A stretch of DNA of 64,000 bases from Roseomonas genomospecies 6. Lineage in GTDB: Bacteria; Pseudomonadota; Alphaproteobacteria; Azospirillales; Azospirillaceae. Shown piece by piece: positions 59,788 through 64,000 of the stretch. The notes under the pieces were generated by a model. That model had not been told where the DNA came from, ran no database searches, and saw only the letters and a program-made list of their open reading frames with translations. The stretch lies in assembly GCF_008365375.1 (NCBI RefSeq), contig NZ_QOKW01000015.1, positions 88,891-152,890 on the forward strand, written 5' to 3'. Position 1 is the first letter of the stretch. Each line of letters begins with the position of its first letter. The translations under genes were made by a program, and so were the position numbers.

Positions 59788-59816
59788 TTGACGACGCAGG
59801 GGGCACCCCATATAGT
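59788..59816 (+). promoter_or_regulatory. Promoter of the str operon
   Basis: TTGACG at 59788 and TATAGT at 59811 with a 17-base spacer, a near-consensus sigma-70 promoter. The rpsL start is about 222 bases downstream, leaving a long leader. Confidence 0.8.
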
Positions 59817-59926
59817 CCGCGAACTTCAAAAGGACCTATGGGCGGCTCCGTGCCTCCGCAATCCGGTCCGTTTGAAACCCAATCGACATAGCCGGGCAGT
59901 TCCGCTGAACGGCGTTCGACCAGTGG

Positions 59927-59965
59927 GCCCGCTCGAAGCCCTTCAGGCTTCGCAGGCGGGCTTTT
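59927..59965 (+). terminator. Attenuator-like hairpin in the str leader
   Basis: GCCCGC-TC-GAAGCC-CTTCA-GGCTTC-GCAG-GCGGGC followed by TTTT. It lies between the promoter and rpsL, so it would stop transcription before the operon unless prevented. It may be a growth-rate or stringent control point. Confidence 0.6.
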
Positions 59966-60045
59966 GCATCGTCCGGTACCTCCGGGCGATTTTCCAATCG
60001 GTCCGGCTCCGCCGGCCGAGCGACCTGAAGGGATGAAGGGCAGAT

Positions 60046-60417
60046 ATGCCGACGATCAACCAGTTGATCCGTAAGCCGCGCGAGCCCTTGGCCGCGCGCA
60101 ATAAGGTTCCCGCGATGGAGGCGTGCCCGCAGAAGCGTGGCGTCTGCACCCGCGTGTACACGACCACGCCGAAGAAGCCGAACTCGGCTCTGCGTAAGGT
60201 CGCCCGCGTTCGCCTGACGAACGGCTTCGAAGTGACCTCCTACATCCCCGGTGAAGGCCATAACCTCCAGGAACACTCGGTGGTTATGATCCGCGGCGGC
60301 CGTGTGAAGGATCTTCCCGGCGTTCGCTACCACATCATCCGCGGCACGCTCGATACCCAGGGCGTGAAGGACCGTAAGCAGCGTCGTTCGAAGTACGGCG
60401 CGAAGCGTCCGAAGTAA
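60046..60417 (+). CDS. rpsL: 30S ribosomal protein S12
   Basis: A 123-residue protein of normal length. [18 protein letters not shown] carries the streptomycin-sensitive lysine; the second conserved loop is [19 protein letters not shown]. First gene of the str operon. Confidence 0.98.
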   Translation: MPTINQLIRKPREPLAARNKVPAMEACPQKRGVCTRVYTTTPKKPNSALRKVARVRLTNGFEVTSYIPGEGHNLQEHSVVMIRGGRVKDLPGVRYHIIRGTLDTQGVKDRKQRRSKYGAKRPK

Positions 60418-60900
<483 letters not shown>

Positions 60901-60926
60901 GGCACCCACCGGCCCAGGTGCTTGTC

Positions 60927-63005
60927 ATGCCCCGTTCCCATCCTCTGATCCGCTACCGCAACATCGGCATCATGGCTCACATCGATGCCGGGAAGACCAC
61001 GACCACCGAGCGGATTTTGTACTACACTGGAAAGTCGTACAAAATCGGCGAGGTGCACGAGGGCACCGCGGTGATGGATTGGATGGAGCAGGAACAGGAA
61101 CGGGGCATCACCATCACCTCCGCGGCCACGACCTGCTTCTGGCGCGATCACCGCATCAACATCATCGACACTCCGGGCCACGTCGACTTCACCATCGAAG
61201 TCGAACGTTCCCTGCGCGTGCTCGACGGTGCGGTTGCGGTGTTCGACTCCGTTGCGGGGGTGGAACCCCAGTCCGAAACCGTGTGGCGGCAGGCCGACAA
61301 GTACGGCGTGCCCCGCATGTGTTTCGTCAACAAATTGGACCGTACCGGCGCGGACTTCTTCCGCTGCGTCGCTATGATGAGGGAACGGCTGGGAACCACC
61401 CCGCTCGTTCTCCAGCTTCCGATCGGGTCCGAGGCCGGTTTTGTCGGCGTCGTCGATCTGGTTGCCATGCGCGCCATCGTCTGGAAGGAAGAGACGCTGG
61501 GCGCCGAATTCTATTACACCGACATTCCGGACGCCCTGAAGGACGCCGCCGCGCACCACCGCCAGGCGCTGCTCGATGCCGTCCTGGAACTCGACGACGC
61601 AGCCATGGAGGCGTATCTCGAGTCCGGGCAGGAACCCGCGGAGGAGACTCTCAAGGCCTGCATCCGCAAAGGCACCATCGGCCTGCGTTTCGTGCCCGTT
61701 CTGTGCGGCTCAGCCTTCAAGAACAAAGGCATCCAGCCGATGCTGGACGCAGTGGTCGACTACCTGCCGGCCCCAGTGGATGTCGGGGCCGTCAAGGGGC
61801 ACCGCGTCGGCAGCGACGCGACGGATGAGCGTGCACCGGACGACGCCGCTCCCTTCTCCGCGCTTGCCTTCAAGATCATGAACGACCCCTTTGTCGGGTC
61901 TCTGACCTTCGTGCGCGTCTATTCCGGGACCGTCGCCTCCGGAAGCGCCGTGCTGAATCCCGGAAAGGACGAGAAGGAGCGCATCGGCCGCATGCTGCTG
62001 ATGCACGCCAACAGCCGGGAGGAGATCGACGAGGCCCACGCGGGCGACATCGTGGCCTTCACTGCGTTGAAGAGCACGACGACCGGCGACACGCTGTGCG
62101 ACCCCGCCAAGCCCATCGTCCTGGAGCGGATGGAGTTTCCGGAACCGGTCATCGAGGTGGCCGTCGAGCCGAAGTCCAAGGCCGACCAGGAAAAGATGAG
62201 CATGGCGCTCTCTCGCCTTGCCCAGGAGGACCCGTCCTTCCGGGTGGCCGTCGACCATGAAAGCGGTCAGACGATCATCAAGGGCATGGGCGAACTGCAT
62301 CTGGAAATCATCGTCGACCGCATGAAGCGCGAGTTCAAGGTGGATGCGAACGTCGGCGCGCCGCAGGTGGCGTACCGCGAGACGATCACCAGGACCGCCG
62401 AGGTCGATTACACCCACAAGAAGCAGACCGGAGGCACTGGCCAGTTCGCCCGGGTCAAGCTGGTCTTCGAGCCGCAGCCCGCCGGCAGCGGCTTCGTCTT
62501 CCAGAACAAGGTCGTCGGCGGCGCCGTGCCCAAGGAGTTCATCCCGGGCGTACAGAAGGGGCTGGACGCCGCGCTCAATGCCGGGGTGGTCGCCGGATTT
62601 CCGGTGATCGACCTGAAGGCCGAGCTGGTGGACGGGGCCTTCCACGACGTCGACTCCTCCGTGCTGGCTTTCGAGATCGCCACCCGCGCGGCCTTCCGCG
62701 AGGGCATGCAGAAGGCCGGTCCGGTCCTGCTGGAGCCGATCATGAGGGTTGAGGTGGTGACGCCCGAGGACTACATGGGCGACATCATCGGCGACCTGAA
62801 CAGCCGCCGCGGACAGATCGCCGCCATGGACCAGCGGGGCAACGCCCGCTCGATCATGGCGATGGTTCCGTTGGCGTCGATGTTCGGCTATGTGAACACC
62901 CTGCGCTCCATGAGCCAGGGGCGCGCGCAGTACACGATGCAGTTCGACCATTACGAGCCGGTGCCGCAGGCCATCGCGGAGTCCATCCGCGCCAGGATGG
63001 CCTGA
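60927..63005 (+). CDS. fusA: Elongation factor G
   Basis: A 692-residue translocase. G1 AHIDAGKTT, effector region [14 protein letters not shown]3 DTPGHVDF, G4 [10 protein letters not shown]; domain IV has [11 protein letters not shown], and the end is typical ([18 protein letters not shown]). ATG 60927 follows a weak AGGTG; GTG 60918 is an alternative. Its codon use is less optimised than its neighbours': it contains TTG, AAA, AGG, GGA, TCA and CCA codons that rpsL, rpsG, rpoB and tuf largely avoid. This hints at a different recent history. Confidence 0.96.
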   Translation: MPRSHPLIRYRNIGIMAHIDAGKTTTTERILYYTGKSYKIGEVHEGTAVMDWMEQEQERGITITSAATTCFWRDHRINIIDTPGHVDFTIEVERSLRVLDGAVAVFDSVAGVEPQSETVWRQADKYGVPRMCFVNKLDRTGADFFRCVAMMRERLGTTPLVLQLPIGSEAGFVGVVDLVAMRAIVWKEETLGAEFYYTDIPDALKDAAAHHRQALLDAVLELDDAAMEAYLESGQEPAEETLKACIRKGTIGLRFVPVLCGSAFKNKGIQPMLDAVVDYLPAPVDVGAVKGHRVGSDATDERAPDDAAPFSALAFKIMNDPFVGSLTFVRVYSGTVASGSAVLNPGKDEKERIGRMLLMHANSREEIDEAHAGDIVAFTALKSTTTGDTLCDPAKPIVLERMEFPEPVIEVAVEPKSKADQEKMSMALSRLAQEDPSFRVAVDHESGQTIIKGMGELHLEIIVDRMKREFKVDANVGAPQVAYRETITRTAEVDYTHKKQTGGTGQFARVKLVFEPQPAGSGFVFQNKVVGGAVPKEFIPGVQKGLDAALNAGVVAGFPVIDLKAELVDGAFHDVDSSVLAFEIATRAAFREGMQKAGPVLLEPIMRVEVVTPEDYMGDIIGDLNSRRGQIAAMDQRGNARSIMAMVPLASMFGYVNTLRSMSQGRAQYTMQFDHYEPVPQAIAESIRARMA

Positions 63006-63042
63006 AACCGCTGGAACGACAAAGAGACGGAGAGCACACACC

Positions 63043-64000
<958 letters not shown>

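Larger units (their letters stand above)
59683..60045. other. rpoC-rpsL intergenic region: terminator, promoter and leader hairpin
   Basis: These 363 bases contain no gene. In order they hold the rpoC terminator (59710-59741), a near-consensus promoter (59788-59816), and a hairpin with a T-run (59927-59965) in the leader of the str operon. This shows that the str operon is transcribed separately from rpoBC. Confidence 0.75.

Overview
The window is high-GC chromosomal DNA from an alphaproteobacterium. It is most likely a member of the Azospirillum group (Rhodospirillales). The evidence is the codon usage, a DUF3126 protein, a urtABCDE urea transporter behind a sigma-54-type promoter, an E. coli-like tRNA-tuf-secE-nusG-rplKAJL-rpoBC-rpsLG-fusA-tuf block, and several copies of GC-rich palindromic repeats. 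The genus is an inference; no 16S rRNA gene is present. No phage, insertion sequence or CRISPR array was seen.

Layout. 1-4273 (minus) holds most of a trifunctional propionyl-CoA synthase, cut by the left edge. 4431-6158 holds three small genes: cupin, two-TM protein and DUF3126. 6516-11832 holds two exported caspase-fold proteins in tandem. The first keeps the His/Cys dyad and ends in an FGE/sulfatase-type domain. The second has lost both catalytic residues and ends in MORN repeats. 11940-20487 is a TetR-controlled catabolic cluster with an NMT1-type ABC transporter, an enolase-superfamily enzyme, a Gfo/Idh oxidoreductase, a DUF993 aldolase-like protein and a TIM-barrel isomerase. 20701-26584 is urtABCDE. 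26769-36126 is mixed: an M20 peptidase, an AAA-like/ankyrin membrane protein, a ROK kinase, nagA, a trehalose-phosphate phosphatase, two small proteins and a probable 20-aa membrane peptide. 35410-40777 (minus) is a branched-chain amino acid type ABC operon with a fused LivH-LivM permease and a MarR regulator. 41121-44754 holds small proteins, a beta-barrel/Wza-like pair and a hemerythrin. 44796-64000 is the translation/transcription core block.

The most notable structural observation is a family of about 100-bp GC-rich palindromic repeats. Most copies sit between co-transcribed genes. One copy (959-1064) lies in frame inside the propionyl-CoA synthase gene, and another (15627-15728) forms the N-terminal coding sequence of the enolase-superfamily gene. 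These repeats therefore appear able to enter reading frames and be translated, much like Rickettsia palindromic elements. The second notable item is the active/inactive caspase pair.

Many long open frames lie antisense to real genes, including frames over 4 kb opposite pcs, rpoB and rpoC. They are explained by GC-rich codon use and were left out.
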